Positions 44,563-54,448 are shown, counted from the first letter of the stretch. The stretch: DNA of 64,000 bases from Erythrobacter crassostreae (GCF_019204045.1 NZ_JAGSPC010000001.1:1488001-1552000), one strand, 5' to 3'. Made by a program: numbers and translations. Notes: generated by a model from the sequence alone, not told the origin.

Positions 44563-45216
44563 ATGGCCTCTAACGTGTATATACAAGATAGCGAAGGTGC
44601 GGCAGTACCTTCTGGGGAGTTTGAATACTGGCACTGGAGGGTCTTCGTAGTCCTCGCGCTTTGGGCAGCCGGGGTTGCTGCGGCCACTCTTGCGGGTGTG
44701 TTCGAGACGCTGCCAATGCAAGCGGTCGCTCCACTGGCGGCGCTGGGCATTATCGCGCCGGTCGTGCTTTATAAGACGGTCCCTTCGCTGGGCGCTTTCT
44801 TGCGCTCGCGTTCGCTTGACTATTTCACGACGTTCCATCTGTGGCGCATCGGCGCAGCTGGCCTTTTCTTCTGGTATGGTTCGCAAAACCTGCTGCCAGA
44901 AACGTTTGTGCGTCACGCAGCTTGGGGCGATCTGCTTGCCGGATTGCTTGTACTCCCATTGCTGTTTTCCGCCAGCAAAGGACTTCGCAAATATGTCCTG
45001 TTTCACACTGTTGGGTTTCTCGACTTCATCCTTGCTGTTGGGACCGGGCTTTATTTCACCATCATCGGCGATCCAGCAATGTCGTCGATCGCGACCCTAC
45101 CCCTTATCCTGATCCCGCTGTTTGGTGTCTCAGTATCGGGTGCCTCGCATATCATCGCTTTCGATATCATGCGCGGTCGCAGCCAAGGTGATGCCGCCTA
45201 TGAGCAAGCCGCATGA
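44563..45216 (+). CDS. Multi-pass membrane protein of unknown function
   Basis: A 217-residue protein with about six membrane helices, for example VFVVLALWAAGVAAATLAG, AVAPLAALGIIAPVVLY, LLAGLLVLPLLFSA and LPLILIPLFGVSVSG. It has a good ribosome site (AAGGAGAAG) and lies 30 bases after marR, so it is likely the first target of this regulator. I do not recognise the family. Confidence 0.7.
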   Translation: MASNVYIQDSEGAAVPSGEFEYWHWRVFVVLALWAAGVAAATLAGVFETLPMQAVAPLAALGIIAPVVLYKTVPSLGAFLRSRSLDYFTTFHLWRIGAAGLFFWYGSQNLLPETFVRHAAWGDLLAGLLVLPLLFSASKGLRKYVLFHTVGFLDFILAVGTGLYFTIIGDPAMSSIATLPLILIPLFGVSVSGASHIIAFDIMRGRSQGDAAYEQAA

Positions 45217-45345
45217 CTGTGCTGGTTCGCCACGCGAGTTCGGAGCAGGGCGGTGCCATAGCGCATCGCCTTGACTCCAAAGCCGACTACATCAGGGGTA
45301 GCTTGCTAGTTAGACAGCTGGGACGCCACTACCCGGAGGACAGGC

Positions 45346-46590
45346 ATGACATCTGAGACATTTCCCGCGCAAACCAGCAAGCCAGCAGTCGTTAAAACGA
45401 CGGGCTTTCTCGTCCTGCTCGCTATCCTCTCCGCCCTTGGGCAGTTCGCAAGCAACGTATATCTTCCATCCTTGCCTGCCGTAACGGAGCAACTCGGTAT
45501 CAGCGGTTCGGTCGCGGCTCTTACTTACACCATTTATTTGGGTGCGTTCGCATTCGCTCAACTGGTTTACGGTCCCGTCGCGGACAGGTTTGGCAGACGC
45601 CCGCTCTTGCTGTTAGGCGCGATCCTTTTCGTGCTCGGCTCGGGGATGTGCATGCTCGCAGGCGATGTTTCCTGGCTGCTCACTGGCCGTGTAATTCAGG
45701 CGATCGGCGCGGCGGCAGGCGTCGTGATGGCACGCGCCATGGTGCGCGACGTGTTTTCAGGTCCCGAACTCGCCAAAGCGCTTGCCCTCATGACAATCGT
45801 GTTCGCGCTGGCGCCTGGTTTAAGTCCGCTCTTGGGAGGCGTGCTTCAAGATACTCTTGGCTGGCGTTCGGTGTTTGCAGCTGCAGCAATCGCGGGTGTT
45901 TTGGTATTAATCGCAGCAACTGTTTACGCTCCGGAAACCTTGGCAAAAAAGTCGGATGCAATCAGTTTGTCAGGAACGGCGAAGAGCTATCGAGCGATAC
46001 TCGCTGATACTGAATTCTTCCGCTTCGCGCTGGCGACAGCATTTATCATCGGTGCGATGTCAGCCTTCTTTGTGGGTTCTCCAATCGTCTTCATCGATCT
46101 GCTCGGAGTGTCCGCGACGGAATATGGACTGTACCCGCCGCTTGCCATAACTGGATTTATCATAGGGAGCGTCGCGACGCGCAAACTTGCTGGACGGCTC
46201 GCGGTTTATGATCTCGCGAAAGTGGGCGTCTCGATTTCCTTGATGGGGGCAATTCTGATGGTGGTATTCCCACTGTTCGGGATTGAGCACAAACACGCGA
46301 TCAATGTTTCGATCGTCGTATTCGTGAGCGGAATGGGCGTTTTCATGCCAACGGCGGTGGCGATCGCGTTGGAGCGTTTTCCAGAACGCGCTGGCACAGC
46401 TGCCGCGATGCTCGGGTTTTTGCAGATGGGTATTGGTGCTGCAGCGTCGGCAGGCGTCGGCTTGCTTGCCAATGCTCAGCCATTTCTCGCTTTTCCAATT
46501 ATCATGGTGGTCTCGGCGCTTTCTGCCTTCGCACTAGTTGCCACACCTAACTCCGACTCAAGCGGCGATGACATAATGTCGTCTTCATAA
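45346..46590 (+). CDS. Bcr/CflA-type multidrug efflux MFS transporter
   Basis: A 414-residue major-facilitator protein with 12 expected helices. The Bcr/CflA marks are NVYLPSLPAVTEQLG, QLVYGPVADRFGRRPLLLLG (motif A) and LTGRVIQAIGAAAGVVMARAMVRDV (motif C region). Members pump out drugs such as bicyclomycin and chloramphenicol. The start follows CCGGAGGAC. Placed behind MarR and the membrane protein with a 130-base gap that may hold its own promoter. Confidence 0.88.
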   Translation: MTSETFPAQTSKPAVVKTTGFLVLLAILSALGQFASNVYLPSLPAVTEQLGISGSVAALTYTIYLGAFAFAQLVYGPVADRFGRRPLLLLGAILFVLGSGMCMLAGDVSWLLTGRVIQAIGAAAGVVMARAMVRDVFSGPELAKALALMTIVFALAPGLSPLLGGVLQDTLGWRSVFAAAAIAGVLVLIAATVYAPETLAKKSDAISLSGTAKSYRAILADTEFFRFALATAFIIGAMSAFFVGSPIVFIDLLGVSATEYGLYPPLAITGFIIGSVATRKLAGRLAVYDLAKVGVSISLMGAILMVVFPLFGIEHKHAINVSIVVFVSGMGVFMPTAVAIALERFPERAGTAAAMLGFLQMGIGAAASAGVGLLANAQPFLAFPIIMVVSALSAFALVATPNSDSSGDDIMSSS

Positions 46591-46716
46591 TTCGATGGAG
46601 CGATGACCACCTTGACTGCAAACCTTCAAATTATGCTAGTCAAAACTCATAGCCTCAAAACACCCCAACCTGAGGCATTCGTGCAAAGCGCAGCTTTTGA
46701 CCAAGTCGGTCGCCGG

Positions 46717-46756
46717 GCGGGGATGGACTAGCGGGCTTTGCCGCTGCCATCCCCGC
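46717..46756. terminator. Bidirectional terminator between the MFS and dehydrogenase genes
   Basis: GCGGGGATGG (46717-46726) pairs with all ten bases of CCATCCCCGC (46747-46756), with an inner GCGG/CCGC pairing. It lies between two converging genes and could end transcripts from both. Confidence 0.7.
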
Positions 46757-46780
46757 TCTATTCTCAGGCGATAGGGCGGT

Positions 46781-47896
46781 TTAGCCCCAAGGCGTGACGA
46801 GATACTTCTCGCCGGTTTTCATCTGGCGATAATCCGTGATCGCTTCTTTGGTCAGCATGCCTTCCAGATCGACCTTCGCCTTGTAGCTAGAGGCAAAGGT
46901 CGTGCCGAGGTTCTGCTGAACGCGCGTGCGCATTTTTACGACCGTTTCCATGCCAGCCTTCGCAAGGAACGGCGTGAGCAGCCAGCCCGAAACGGTCCAT
47001 TGCAGACCGTATGACGGGGTCAGGATAGTCGGGTTCTGCAGGTCCAGACGGCCATACTGATACATCTTCTTGTCTTGGTTTGATCCGTAGCGTGAATACT
47101 CATCCATTTGCGACGAGGCCACTTGCTCCATCGCTTTCAAAACGTGGTCAGTGTTTTGACCGCCGCCGATCGGATCAAAGCCGAGGAACGCGCCGGTTTC
47201 GGTGATCGCTGCACGAAGCTGCTTCATGTAATCATCGTCAGACGAGTTCACGACATATGTCGCGCCTTGGCTTTTCAGCAGATCAACATGCTCTTGCTTG
47301 CGCACGATGTTGACGAGCTTCATGCCGTCTTCCTGACAGATCTTATTGAGCATCTGGCCAAGGTTCGATGCCGCGGCGAGGTGCACGATGGCATCGTGGC
47401 CTTCCATCTTCGCGGTTTCGACAAAGCCGAGGGCTGTCATCGGGTTCACAAAGCTGGATGCACCTTCTTCGGCAGTGTGATCGCCCAGCGGCAGGCACAT
47501 CATGGCATCGGCAATGGCATACTGGCTGAAGGCGTTGCCCGGCACGCATGCGACGCGCTGACCCATCAGAGCCTTTGCCATGTCGCCGTCACCGGTGGCG
47601 ACAACGGTGCCTGCGCCTTCGTTACCGGCTGGCAGACGCTGACCGTGGCGGCCGCGCTGACCGGAAAGGAATGGCTCCGGCATGGTCGCGACAACTTTGC
47701 CAGGTGAATATTCTGCGCTGTCGAAATCGGCGGCGCTGGTCAGGATCGCGAGATCGGACGGATTGATCGGCGCGCCTTCCATTTTGACTAGCACTTGGTT
47801 GCCGGTTGGCTCTGCAAAGCTCTCTTCGCTGATTTCGAGGGTCAGCTTGCCGTCTGCCGAAAGCGTCGAGAAAAGCTGTTTGCCGGTCGTTGTCAT
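46781..47896 (-). CDS. Zinc-binding-dehydrogenase-like (MDR) oxidoreductase
   Basis: A 371-residue medium-chain reductase. The GroES-like half shows VLVKMEGAPINPSDLAIL and GNEGAGTVVATG; the NADPH-binding half has DAIVHLAAASNLGQMLNKIC. Zinc ligands are not evident, so it belongs with quinone-reductase-like enzymes. Substrate unknown. It begins with a strong site (AGGAGACGG) and ends before a strong hairpin, so it is a single-gene unit. Confidence 0.82.
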   Translation of the reverse strand: MTTTGKQLFSTLSADGKLTLEISEESFAEPTGNQVLVKMEGAPINPSDLAILTSAADFDSAEYSPGKVVATMPEPFLSGQRGRHGQRLPAGNEGAGTVVATGDGDMAKALMGQRVACVPGNAFSQYAIADAMMCLPLGDHTAEEGASSFVNPMTALGFVETAKMEGHDAIVHLAAASNLGQMLNKICQEDGMKLVNIVRKQEHVDLLKSQGATYVVNSSDDDYMKQLRAAITETGAFLGFDPIGGGQNTDHVLKAMEQVASSQMDEYSRYGSNQDKKMYQYGRLDLQNPTILTPSYGLQWTVSGWLLTPFLAKAGMETVVKMRTRVQQNLGTTFASSYKAKVDLEGMLTKEAITDYRQMKTGEKYLVTPWG

Positions 47897-47967
47897 TATC
47901 CGTCTCCTGTAATTGCGTTGCAGCCGAGCTAGGGAACTGATGCGCGCATTACTAGGGTGACGTTAGG

Positions 47968-48354
47968 TCAAGCCTCGCCCGTATCCGGCTTTTCGCGCGG
48001 CATCAATTCCACGAGCAGCACCATGAAAGCCCATACCGCGAGGGTCGGTTGCAGCTTGGGCACGCGCGCCAGTTGGAAGAAATCTTCGGCGATATAGGGA
48101 AAGGCGGCGATCGTTGCCGCAGTCAAGACGACATAGAACAATTTGTATTCGCTCTGACCCAGATAAAGGATCATCACAACCACTGCCGCGCTTAGGAGGA
48201 GCAGCGCGACGAAATCGCGCACTGGCAACCCTTCGCCGCCGACCAGAACAAATCCCAAAACCGCGCCAAATACGATGTTGATACCATCGACATTGGCTTT
48301 GTATTCGCCTTCGGTGATCCGAAAGCTAGGCGGCATTTTGTACCAGTTCGACAT
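47968..48354 (-). CDS. Small integral membrane protein
   Basis: A 128-residue protein with about four membrane helices (INIVFGAVLGFVLVGG; FVALLLLSAAVVVMILYLG; YVVLTAATIAAFPYIA; TLAVWAFMVLLVELM). It starts one base after the truA stop and is probably the last gene of fmt-truA-membrane protein. Not recognised. Confidence 0.68.
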   Translation of the reverse strand: MSNWYKMPPSFRITEGEYKANVDGINIVFGAVLGFVLVGGEGLPVRDFVALLLLSAAVVVMILYLGQSEYKLFYVVLTAATIAAFPYIAEDFFQLARVPKLQPTLAVWAFMVLLVELMPREKPDTGEA

Positions 48355-48355
48355 T

Positions 48356-49120
48356 CTATTTTTGCCCCTCCGGATAGAGCGCTTCGACGAAATACAGCCC
48401 ATGCGGCGGCGCGTTCATACCAAGAGCCTGCCGGTCGCGTGCCTCGAGCGCGGTCGTAATCCGCGCTTCTTCCCAAGTTCCTTGTCCCACCAGTTTTAGG
48501 CAACCGACCATGGAGCGAACCTGATGATGCAGGAAACTGCGGGCCTCGGCGTGGATATGAATCTCCGGCCCGAACAGGCCGTCCACTTGCTCCACATCCA
48601 GCCGGTCTAGCGTTTTCACCGGGTCTTTCGCCTGACAAATGGTCGATCGGAACGTCGTAAAATCGTGACGCCCGACAAGAGCCTGTGCGGCGCGCTGCAT
48701 GGCATCCGCGTCAAGATTTGCAGGCACTTGCCACGCACGTTTCTTTGCCAGCGCAAGCGGCGCGCGGCGGCAGGCAATCCGGTAAAGATAGCGGCGGCCA
48801 AGGCAGGAAAAGCGCGAATGCCAATCCTCGCTCACAATCTCGCAATGGTTCACGCCGATGGGATTGGGGCGCAGATGCGCGTTTACGGCCTCCATCAGGC
48901 GGAACGGGGTCAGGTCTTTCTCGATATCGACATGGCTGACCATCGCCATAGCATGGACGCCCGCATCGGTACGGCCTGAGGATAACAAGGTTAATTCCTC
49001 ACCTGTCACCTTGAACAGAGCCTCTTCCATCGCCTGTTGCACAGTCGGCCCGTGCTTTTGGCGCTGGAGCCCCTGAAACGGGGTGCCGTCAAACTCGTAT
49101 GTCAGCGCGAAACGGGTCAA
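48356..49120 (-). CDS. truA: tRNA pseudouridine(38-40) synthase TruA
   Basis: A 254-residue pseudouridine synthase with [14 protein letters not shown] at the front, the catalytic Asp in [11 protein letters not shown], and [12 protein letters not shown]. It modifies positions 38-40 of tRNAs. It starts with TTG at 49120, overlapping the fmt stop (TTGA), so it is coupled to fmt. Confidence 0.93.
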   Translation of the reverse strand: MTRFALTYEFDGTPFQGLQRQKHGPTVQQAMEEALFKVTGEELTLLSSGRTDAGVHAMAMVSHVDIEKDLTPFRLMEAVNAHLRPNPIGVNHCEIVSEDWHSRFSCLGRRYLYRIACRRAPLALAKKRAWQVPANLDADAMQRAAQALVGRHDFTTFRSTICQAKDPVKTLDRLDVEQVDGLFGPEIHIHAEARSFLHHQVRSMVGCLKLVGQGTWEEARITTALEARDRQALGMNAPPHGLYFVEALYPEGQK

Positions 49121-50034
49121 TCGAGCTGCGTCCCTTGCGGAACGGTCCGCCCGCGCAAAAATTCGCCCGTGCTCATCGCTGGCTTGCCTGCGCGTTGCAG
49201 GCGCAGGGGGCGAATTGCACCTTTGCCGCAGGCGACAGTGAGCGTATCATCGAGGATGGCTCCAGCATCGCCCGCTTGATTGACTTCTTCGGCTGACAGT
49301 AGCTTGATCCGCTCGCCCTCCAGCTCGAACCAAGCACCCGGAAATGGTGCGAGACCTTGCACATGGCGCACCAGATCGCTTGCATGGAGAGACCAATCAA
49401 TCCGAGCCTCGGCCTTGTCGATCTTGGGCGCGTATGTGGTGTCACCATCATCTTGCGGCTGCGCGTCGTACCTATCGAGGTCTGCTAGCACTTCGACCAT
49501 CGCGCCTGCGCCGAGTTCGGCGAGCTCTGCGGTCAGCTCGCCGGTGGTTTTGTCCGCAATCGGCGTGCGGATGATATGCAGCATCGGGCCGGTATCGAGG
49601 CCAGCCTCCATTTGCATGATCGTCACACCCGTTTCTTCATCACCCGCCATAATCGCGCGGTGGATCGGCGCGGCACCGCGCCAGCGTGGCAGGATCGAGG
49701 CGTGAATGTTGAGGCAACCATGCGTCGGCGCATCCAGCACCGCTTGCGGCAGGATCAGGCCATATGCCGCCACCACCGCGACATCGGCATTCAGCGCGGC
49801 AAAATCGGCCTGAGCAGCCTCATTACGCAGCGATTTGGGAGAGCGAACCTCCAGCCCAAGCGCCTCTGCCTTTGCTTGAACGGGGGAGGGGCGTAGCTTT
49901 TTTCCCCGGCCCGCCGGGCGCGGTGGCTGGGTGTAAACGCACACGATCTCATGCCCTGCATCGTGCAGCGCAGCGAGTGCAGGCACCGCGAAATCGGGCG
50001 TGCCCATAAAAGCGATTTTCAATTTTGGGCGCAT
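49117..50034 (-). CDS. fmt: Methionyl-tRNA formyltransferase
   Basis: A 305-residue enzyme formylating initiator Met-tRNA. It shows [29 protein letters not shown], the folate/catalytic [20 protein letters not shown] and [10 protein letters not shown]. Full length. It faces recR with about 50 bases between starts; def, which removes the formyl group, lies 1 kb to the right on the other strand. Confidence 0.95.
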   Translation of the reverse strand: MRPKLKIAFMGTPDFAVPALAALHDAGHEIVCVYTQPPRPAGRGKKLRPSPVQAKAEALGLEVRSPKSLRNEAAQADFAALNADVAVVAAYGLILPQAVLDAPTHGCLNIHASILPRWRGAAPIHRAIMAGDEETGVTIMQMEAGLDTGPMLHIIRTPIADKTTGELTAELAELGAGAMVEVLADLDRYDAQPQDDGDTTYAPKIDKAEARIDWSLHASDLVRHVQGLAPFPGAWFELEGERIKLLSAEEVNQAGDAGAILDDTLTVACGKGAIRPLRLQRAGKPAMSTGEFLRGRTVPQGTQLD

Positions 50035-50087
50035 AACGCGGTGCTTTGGCCTTTCTCGTTTCCGCTGCAGCCCCTATCTCTACCCCC

Positions 50088-50684
50088 ATGGCATCGCAAG
50101 AGATCGAAGCGCTTTCGGGCGTATTGGCCCGTTTGCCGGGGCTGGGGCCGCGCAGCGCGCGCCGGGCTGTGCTGTGGCTGGTGAAGAACCGCGAACAGGC
50201 TTTGCCCGCGCTTTTGGAGGCTCTGGATGCCGTGTCGGAAACGCTGGTGGAATGCCAGACCTGCGGCAATGTAGACACGAGCGACCCTTGCGGCATCTGC
50301 GCCGATCCGCGCCGCGATGTGAAATCGCTTTGCGTGGTGGAGGATGTTGCCGATGTCTGGGCATTGGACCGCGCGCGGCTGTTTCAAGGGCGATATCACG
50401 TGCTGGGCGGCCGATTGTCGGCGCTGGACGGGGTTGCACCGGAAGACCTCAATATCGCCACCCTTCTGGACCGTGTATCGGGCGGCGAAGTCGATGAAGT
50501 CGTGCTCGCCATGAACGCCACCCTCGAAGGGCAAACAACCGCGCATTACCTCGCCGAGCGGCTGGAGGAGCACAATGTCCGCATCACGCAGCTTGCTCAC
50601 GGCCTGCCCGTGGGCGGCGAGCTCGATTATCTGGACGAGGGCACATTGGCGCAGGCGCTTAGGGCGCGGCGGCCGGTTACCTGA
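50088..50684 (+). CDS. recR: Recombination protein RecR
   Basis: A 198-residue RecR. The helix-hairpin-helix [15 protein letters not shown] is followed by a four-cysteine zinc site (C56, C59, C68, C71 in CQTCG...CGIC) and a Toprim domain with [12 protein letters not shown] and a C-terminal THGLPVGG-like segment ([18 protein letters not shown]). It acts with RecF/RecO in gap repair. The ATG at 50088 gives the usual N-terminus. Confidence 0.94.
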   Translation: MASQEIEALSGVLARLPGLGPRSARRAVLWLVKNREQALPALLEALDAVSETLVECQTCGNVDTSDPCGICADPRRDVKSLCVVEDVADVWALDRARLFQGRYHVLGGRLSALDGVAPEDLNIATLLDRVSGGEVDEVVLAMNATLEGQTTAHYLAERLEEHNVRITQLAHGLPVGGELDYLDEGTLAQALRARRPVT

Positions 50685-50686
50685 TC

Positions 50687-50914
50687 GTGGTGAGGCGCGC
50701 GCTGGCTGTCGGTGTTTGCGTCGGACTGGCCGCAGCCATAGCTATTCTGTTCGTCGCAATTGATCACAATCCGCAAAACGAATTTCTAGACGAGGGTGGA
50801 GAGCCGACGCAGGCGTTGGCAACGCTCGGTGCGATATGGTTTGTCGTTGCCGGCGTGTCAGCAGGACTGTTCACGTTGATCGCCGGATGGCTCACGTCCG
50901 ATCGATCAGACTGA
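50687..50914 (+). CDS. Small two-helix membrane protein
   Basis: A 75-residue protein with two membrane helices (LAVGVCVGLAAAIAILFVAI and ATLGAIWFVVAGVSAGLFTLIAG). It starts with GTG two bases after the recR stop, so it is likely translated behind recR. Not recognised; coding is supported by the spacing and the clean amphipathic layout. Confidence 0.55.
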   Translation: MVRRALAVGVCVGLAAAIAILFVAIDHNPQNEFLDEGGEPTQALATLGAIWFVVAGVSAGLFTLIAGWLTSDRSD

Positions 50915-50964
50915 TCGCGCTATTGCGCTTGCGGCGACGCACCGCGCACACTAAATCCCCTCAC

Positions 50965-51549
50965 ATGGCTATACGCGAAATTCTTGAAGTGCCGGACGCC
51001 CGGCTTAAAACCGTGTCCGTTCCCGTCGAAGCAGACGAGTTTAACGACGATCTCAAAGCGCTCGTCGAGGACATGTTTGAAACCATGTATGACGCGCCCG
51101 GCATTGGTCTGGCCGCGATCCAGGTGGGCGTGCCCAAACGGGTGCTGGTGATCGATCTTCAACCCGATGATCCCGATGCAGAGCCGGAGGAGTGCGATCA
51201 CGACCATGGGCATGACCACGGGGCACACACGCATCAACCGACCAAGAAAGAGCCGCGCGTCTTTATCAATCCGGTGATTGTCGATCCGGCAGAAGAGCTG
51301 TCCACCTATCAGGAAGGCTGCCTATCCGTACCAGAGATTTACGCTGACGTGGATCGCCCCGCGACCTGCACTGTCGAGTATCAGGATCTGGACGGCAAGA
51401 AACACACAGAAAACCTCGAAGGTCTGCTCGCCACGTGTTTGCAGCACGAGATGGACCACCTCGAAGGCATCCTGTTTATCGACCACCTTTCGCGGTTAAA
51501 GCGCGGTATGGCGCTGAAGAAGCTGAAGAAGTTGCGGCAGGCGGCTTAA
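50965..51549 (+). CDS. def: Peptide deformylase with a His-rich insert
   Basis: A 194-residue metalloenzyme that removes the formyl group from new proteins. All three motifs are present: GIGLAAIQ (46-53), EGCLSVP (117-123) and HEMDHLEG (161-168), giving the Cys and two His metal ligands. Between motifs 1 and 2 lies an insert of about 25 residues with an acidic start and six histidines within H79-H90 (HDHGHDHGAHTH). Typical deformylases are shorter here. The ATG at 50965 is the family start. Converges on the Cys-rich protein gene with a 4-base overlap. Confidence 0.94.
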   Translation: MAIREILEVPDARLKTVSVPVEADEFNDDLKALVEDMFETMYDAPGIGLAAIQVGVPKRVLVIDLQPDDPDAEPEECDHDHGHDHGAHTHQPTKKEPRVFINPVIVDPAEELSTYQEGCLSVPEIYADVDRPATCTVEYQDLDGKKHTENLEGLLATCLQHEMDHLEGILFIDHLSRLKRGMALKKLKKLRQAA

Positions 51550-51947
51550 ACTTCGGTTTTCATCCGGCCTATCGCTGCCTTCACATCACGGATCACTTCA
51601 TTGCACATTTGGACACAGCGTTTGCAGTGCCGGTCGTCATGCATTGAGCAATGCTCAATGCATTGTTCGCATGCGACAATCGTGGCCAGCCCCATTGCGC
51701 GGATTGCGATCACGTTTTGGCCCGTTCTACGCGAACCAATACGATAAAAGGCTGTACAGGCATCAGACGCATCAAGGCACCTGCGGATGCATTCGCTTCG
51801 ATCCTGGTCTGTCTGTGCGAGGCAAGCATCGGCACACGAATTCATAATAGCGGCGCCATACATTGCGTGCTTAACCGCCTCACCCAGTTCCGCGTTGTAA
51901 TCATCGCCCACATGCGGGTGATCCTGAATCATCTCTTTGATCGACAT
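51546..51947 (-). CDS. Cys-rich four-helix copper-storage-like protein (Csp/DUF326)
   Basis: A 133-residue helical protein with about a dozen cysteines, many as CxxxC, for example NSCADACLAQ, CIRRCLDASDAC, CEQCIEHCSMHDDRHCKRCVQMC. This fits the DUF326 / Csp family, four-helix bundles that store Cu(I) inside. No signal peptide, so a cytosolic (Csp3-like) form. It overlaps the stop of def. Confidence 0.85.
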   Translation of the reverse strand: MSIKEMIQDHPHVGDDYNAELGEAVKHAMYGAAIMNSCADACLAQTDQDRSECIRRCLDASDACTAFYRIGSRRTGQNVIAIRAMGLATIVACEQCIEHCSMHDDRHCKRCVQMCNEVIRDVKAAIGRMKTEV

Positions 51948-52050
51948 CGTTTTTCTCCTTTAGCTATCAAGCGAATGATGTTGGGGATTGGTTCCAAGCC
52001 TGCCGCGATTGCGCCTTGGCGTCAGCGTTCGTTCCAGCTATGTTCTGCGA

Positions 52051-53469
52051 ATGGATGCAAACATTGTCATTGCCGCTATCGGCATTCTCGCGCTGCTGAT
52101 CGGCCTGGCTGTAGGGTGGTTCCTGGGAGGGAAACCAGCGGCTGATTTGCGTGATCGGCTCGGCGTGCGTGAGGGTGAGTTCAAGACTGCGATTGCCGAA
52201 TTGGGCGATGCTCAGGTGAAGCTCTCTGCGGCGCAAGAACGCGCTGGCCGCGCCGATGCTCTCGCCGCCGAGCTCGAAACCGCACGCGAGCAGAACGCCG
52301 CGTTCAAGGCCGAGCGGGCTGGATTTGCAGAGCAAAAGAAGCTGCTCGAAGAATCCCGCGATAAGCTGCTCAAGGAATTCGAAAACACCGGCGCTCAGGT
52401 GCTCGGCAAAGCGCAGGAGGCGTTTCTGCGCCGCGCGGATGAGCGTTTCAAACAGTCCGAGGAAACCGGCGAGCAGAAGATCAAGGCTTTGCTCAATCCC
52501 GTCGGCGAGCGGCTGGCGAAATACGAACAGCAGGTCGAAACGCTGGAGAAGCAGCGGGTTGATGCGTTTGGCCAGCTCAACGGCCTGATCCAGTCCATGC
52601 GCGAGGGGCAAGAAGAAGTCCGGCGCGAGGCGCAGCGGCTTGGCAATTCGCTCACCAACGCCCCCAAAGCGCGCGGTCGCTGGGGTGAGCGTGCTTTGCA
52701 AAACCTGCTCGAACAATGCGGCCTCGCACAGCACACCGATTTTATGATGGAGCATTCGGTAGACACCGAGGAAGGGCGGCTTCGCCCAGATGCGATCATC
52801 AATGTTCCGGGGCAGAAAAAGCTCGTGATCGATTCCAAAGTCTCGCTCAACGCGTATCAGGCAGCGTTTGAGGCTGATGATGATGATACGCGCGATTTTC
52901 AGTTGAAATCCCACGCCAAAAGCATGCGCAATCACGTCCAGACGCTGAGCGCGAAAAGCTATCAAAGCCAATTCGAAGAAGCGCCCGACTATGTGATCAT
53001 GTTCATCCCCGGTGAACACTTCGTGACCGCCGCTTTGGATGCTGATCCAACATTGTGGGATTTCGCGTTCGAGCGCCGCGTGCTGCTCGCCACGCCAACG
53101 AACCTCGTAGCCATCGCACGCACCGTTGCGCAGGTCTGGCGGCAGGACGGGCTGGCAAAAGACGCGCAGGAAATCGGGCGGATGGGCGCGGAGCTTTACG
53201 ACCGGCTGCGCGTTGCGGGCGAGCACCTGAAACGTGTTGGCGGCGGACTGGATAGCGCGGTCAAAAACTACAACAAATTCGTCGGCAGCTTTGAACGCAA
53301 CGTCCTCTCCTCCGGCAAACGCCTTGCGGAAAAAGGTATCGAGATCGGCAAAGCCGAAATCGAAGAGGTGCCGCTGGTGGAAAGCACTCCGAATTACAAC
53401 GCGGCAGATGCGGACGATAGCGATGCGCGTGATGATACCAAACAGATCGGGCGCGACGCTGCCGAATAG
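52051..53469 (+). CDS. rmuC: DNA recombination protein RmuC homologue
   Basis: A 472-residue protein: one N-terminal membrane helix (IVIAAIGILALLIGLAVGWFLGG), a long coiled coil (about residues 30-190), then the RmuC nuclease-like domain with GRWGERALQNLLEQCGL, LRPDAIINVPGQKKLVIDSKVSLNAY and PDYVIMFIPGE. RmuC limits DNA inversions and has been linked to processing of stalled DNA. The ATG at 52051 begins at the membrane helix. Confidence 0.92.
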   Translation: MDANIVIAAIGILALLIGLAVGWFLGGKPAADLRDRLGVREGEFKTAIAELGDAQVKLSAAQERAGRADALAAELETAREQNAAFKAERAGFAEQKKLLEESRDKLLKEFENTGAQVLGKAQEAFLRRADERFKQSEETGEQKIKALLNPVGERLAKYEQQVETLEKQRVDAFGQLNGLIQSMREGQEEVRREAQRLGNSLTNAPKARGRWGERALQNLLEQCGLAQHTDFMMEHSVDTEEGRLRPDAIINVPGQKKLVIDSKVSLNAYQAAFEADDDDTRDFQLKSHAKSMRNHVQTLSAKSYQSQFEEAPDYVIMFIPGEHFVTAALDADPTLWDFAFERRVLLATPTNLVAIARTVAQVWRQDGLAKDAQEIGRMGAELYDRLRVAGEHLKRVGGGLDSAVKNYNKFVGSFERNVLSSGKRLAEKGIEIGKAEIEEVPLVESTPNYNAADADDSDARDDTKQIGRDAAE

Positions 53470-53637
53470 AGCATATCGCCATGCCATATCTCTGCATCAG
53501 CATCCCCTCACGCGGCTAATTGTGTCATCGCTGCAATACTATGCACGCTCCAATTGGTTAACCCGATTGACGAGAGGTGTGACAGTGTTACCTGCCCCGT
53601 TCCTATTCTAGGAATTGACACATTTGGAGGGGTCAAA

Positions 53638-53985
53638 ATGAAGAAATCAATCGTATTTACAGCCGCACTTTCGAGCGCGCTTCTGCTTACCGCATGTGGC
53701 GGAGCCACCGAAGAAACTGATGCGGCGACAACCGACGCAGCAGCGACCGAAGAAGGCACCGAAGAAGTAGCTGCTGCTGCTGAAGATTGCACTGAAGAAG
53801 CGATGACCGCCAAAGCAACCGAACTTGGCGAAAAGATGCAGGCCCTCGCCAGCGATCCGGAAGCCATGGCTGAAATGGCTGCCAAGATGACCGAAATCCA
53901 AGAAAAAGTGACCGCCGGCGCTGCTGACGGTTCTTTCGGTATGACCGAAGCATGTGCAGCTTATGACGAAATGCTTGCTGCTTAA
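53638..53985 (+). CDS. Small alanine/glutamate-rich lipoprotein
   Basis: A 115-residue lipoprotein with signal KKSIVFTAALSSALLLTACGG (lipobox LTAC), an acidic Ala/Thr/Glu-rich spacer and a helical C-terminal part with two cysteines (EDCTEEAMTAKATELGEKMQAL; MTEACAAYDEML). A strong ribosome site (GGAGGGG) precedes it, and a strong hairpin follows, so it is a well-expressed single gene. Family not known. Confidence 0.8.
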   Translation: MKKSIVFTAALSSALLLTACGGATEETDAATTDAAATEEGTEEVAAAAEDCTEEAMTAKATELGEKMQALASDPEAMAEMAAKMTEIQEKVTAGAADGSFGMTEACAAYDEMLAA

Positions 53986-54003
53986 TTGCTGACAACTATT
54001 GCA

Positions 54004-54036
54004 GCCTATCAGCGTGGGCATTCCGCGCTGATAGGC
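54004..54036. terminator. Bidirectional terminator hairpin
   Basis: GCCTATCAGCG (54004-54014) pairs over eleven bases with CGCTGATAGGC (54026-54036). It sits between the convergent lipoprotein and GtrA genes; T runs are weak on the plus side. Confidence 0.72.
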
Positions 54037-54043
54037 TCGCAAT

Positions 54044-54448
54044 CTAGACCTTTTTGAAATTGAACGCTGCGTTCAAAACAAACACCGCCAGTCCAGCGAA
54101 AACGGACACAATCACACGCGCGACAAGGTAATTTATCGCTGTGTATTCCGTGAGTATCCAGAACAAGCCGACGGTTACGGCAAGCCCCACGAGGGCGTTC
54201 AGGATAAACAACAGGTAGCCTGTCGAAACCTTGCGATCCGACCCTGCGAAGATCCATGTTCTCCCGAACACATAATGTATCGAATTGGCTATCAGGAAAC
54301 TGATTGCGGTCGCGATGACCGGATCGACTCCCGCAAATTCGACCAACAGCCACAGCACGCCCAATCCGATGGCAAACACACCGGTGCTAACCACCGTATT
54401 GCGGAGAAGCATGCCGCCAGCGCGCCGAGTGAAGAAACGTTCGATCAT
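54044..54448 (-). CDS. GtrA family membrane protein
   Basis: A 134-residue protein with four membrane helices: FTRRAGGMLLRNTVVSTGVFAIGLGVLWLLV, VIATAISFLIANSIHYVFGRTWIF (the conserved N-YxxxRxWxF pattern), LLFILNALVGLAVTVGLFWILTEY and VIVSVFAGLAVFVLNAAFNFKKV (pieces). GtrA proteins are thought to flip lipid-linked sugars. The ATG at 54448 is the usual start. Confidence 0.85.
   Translation of the reverse strand: MIERFFTRRAGGMLLRNTVVSTGVFAIGLGVLWLLVEFAGVDPVIATAISFLIANSIHYVFGRTWIFAGSDRKVSTGYLLFILNALVGLAVTVGLFWILTEYTAINYLVARVIVSVFAGLAVFVLNAAFNFKKV

Noticed and set aside
51967-53487. 506-residue minus-strand open frame opposite rmuC
   Set aside because: rmuC on the plus strand has clear family motifs; the opposite frame has none.
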